Source: Candidatus Altimarinota bacterium (GTDB lineage Bacteria > Patescibacteriota > Gracilibacteria > UBA4473). From it: DNA of 21,865 bases. The stretch is taken from NCBI GenBank assembly GCA_020629095.1, contig JAHDDZ010000008.1:1-21865 (forward strand). Direction: 5' to 3'. The position numbers were made by a program, and so were the translations under genes. How positions within the stretch are numbered: position 1 is the stretch's first letter; each line of letters begins with the position of its first letter. The notes under the pieces are model-generated. The model was not told the origin of the DNA. It worked only from the letters and a program-made list of their open reading frames with translations, and did no database searches. Positions 21,790 through 21,865 of the stretch are shown here, piece after piece.

Positions 21790-21864
21790 GCACGTGTCGT
21801 ATAGTGGCTATTACACGGCCTTGCCAAGGCTGAAACACGAGTTCGATTCTCGTCACGTGCTCCA
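21790..21864 (+). tRNA. tRNA-Gly (anticodon GCC)
   Basis: The acceptor strands GCACGTG (21790-21796) and CACGTGC (21854-21860) pair perfectly, followed by discriminator T and an encoded CCA. The anticodon loop TTGCCAA closed by CGGCC/GGCTG gives GCC, and the T arm has TTCGATT. It lies 11 bases after rplT, with no separate promoter evident, and may be cut from the ribosomal-protein transcript. Confidence 0.95.
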
Positions 21865-21865
21865 A

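Noticed and set aside
1..21865. Recoding of UGA as glycine, as in Gracilibacteria and Absconditabacteria
   Set aside because: Well-conserved genes (panB, coaBC, dnaG, nrdR, infC) end properly at TGA and none has an internal TGA.
1..21865. Mobile elements, CRISPR arrays, prophage or long repeats
   Set aside because: No transposase, integrase, repeated spacer pattern, or inverted-repeat-bounded insertion was seen. The two similar terminator hairpins are the only evident repeat-like sequences.

Overview
The window is a compact bacterial chromosome segment with no mobile element, phage gene, CRISPR array or long non-coding stretch. Genes overlap by 1-8 bases or sit a few bases apart, and many enzymes are shorter than usual. 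UGA is an ordinary stop (panB, coaBC, coaD, coaE, dnaG and infC all end with it). Both tRNA genes encode their own CCA. DnaG has lost its zinc ligands and almost no gene has a Shine-Dalgarno sequence. Together these suggest a reduced-genome bacterium, most likely Patescibacteria/CPR. This is an inference; no 16S rRNA gene is present to test it.

Layout. (1) 1-60: the first codons of an unidentified minus-strand gene. (2) 144-3702, plus: a translationally coupled coenzyme A operon, panB - coaBC - archaeal-type phosphopantothenate synthetase (PPS) - coaD - coaE. (3) 3675-5582, minus: rnpB (RNase P RNA) followed by the thiamine salvage kinases thiM and thiD. (4) 5621-8334, plus: dnaG, smpB, nrdR, tRNA-Tyr and a terminator. 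(5) 8373-9279, plus: an unknown four-helix membrane protein and an unknown zinc-ribbon protein. (6) 9276-12922, minus: lepA, an exodeoxyribonuclease III and a short cysteine desulfurase. (7) 13024-13760, plus: glutaredoxin and peptide deformylase. (8) 13762-15533, minus: a mevalonate-kinase-like GHMP kinase and a secreted SLH-domain protein. (9) 15685-20579, plus: rpoC - rpsL - rpsG and a terminator. (10) 20595 to the end, plus: infC - rpmI - rplT and tRNA-Gly.

The most interesting system is the CoA operon. Bacteria normally make phosphopantothenate from pantoate with PanC (pantothenate synthetase) and then CoaA or CoaX (pantothenate kinase). Here the gene between coaBC and coaD is the archaeal enzyme that joins 4-phosphopantoate to beta-alanine. 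The other downstream enzymes are of bacterial type, so the operon encodes a hybrid archaeal/bacterial route. A pantoate kinase is required but is not obvious in the window. The only GHMP kinase present (13762-14616) looks like mevalonate kinase.

A second theme is gene expression. Several predicted promoters place transcription starts at or within a few bases of the start codon (xth, the desulfurase, lepA, the membrane protein), which suggests leaderless mRNAs. infC appears to start at a non-canonical AUU or AUA codon, because its only upstream ATG lies inside the -10 box. rpoC has its own promoter and is not next to rpoB. Arginine codon CGA dominates in rplT.
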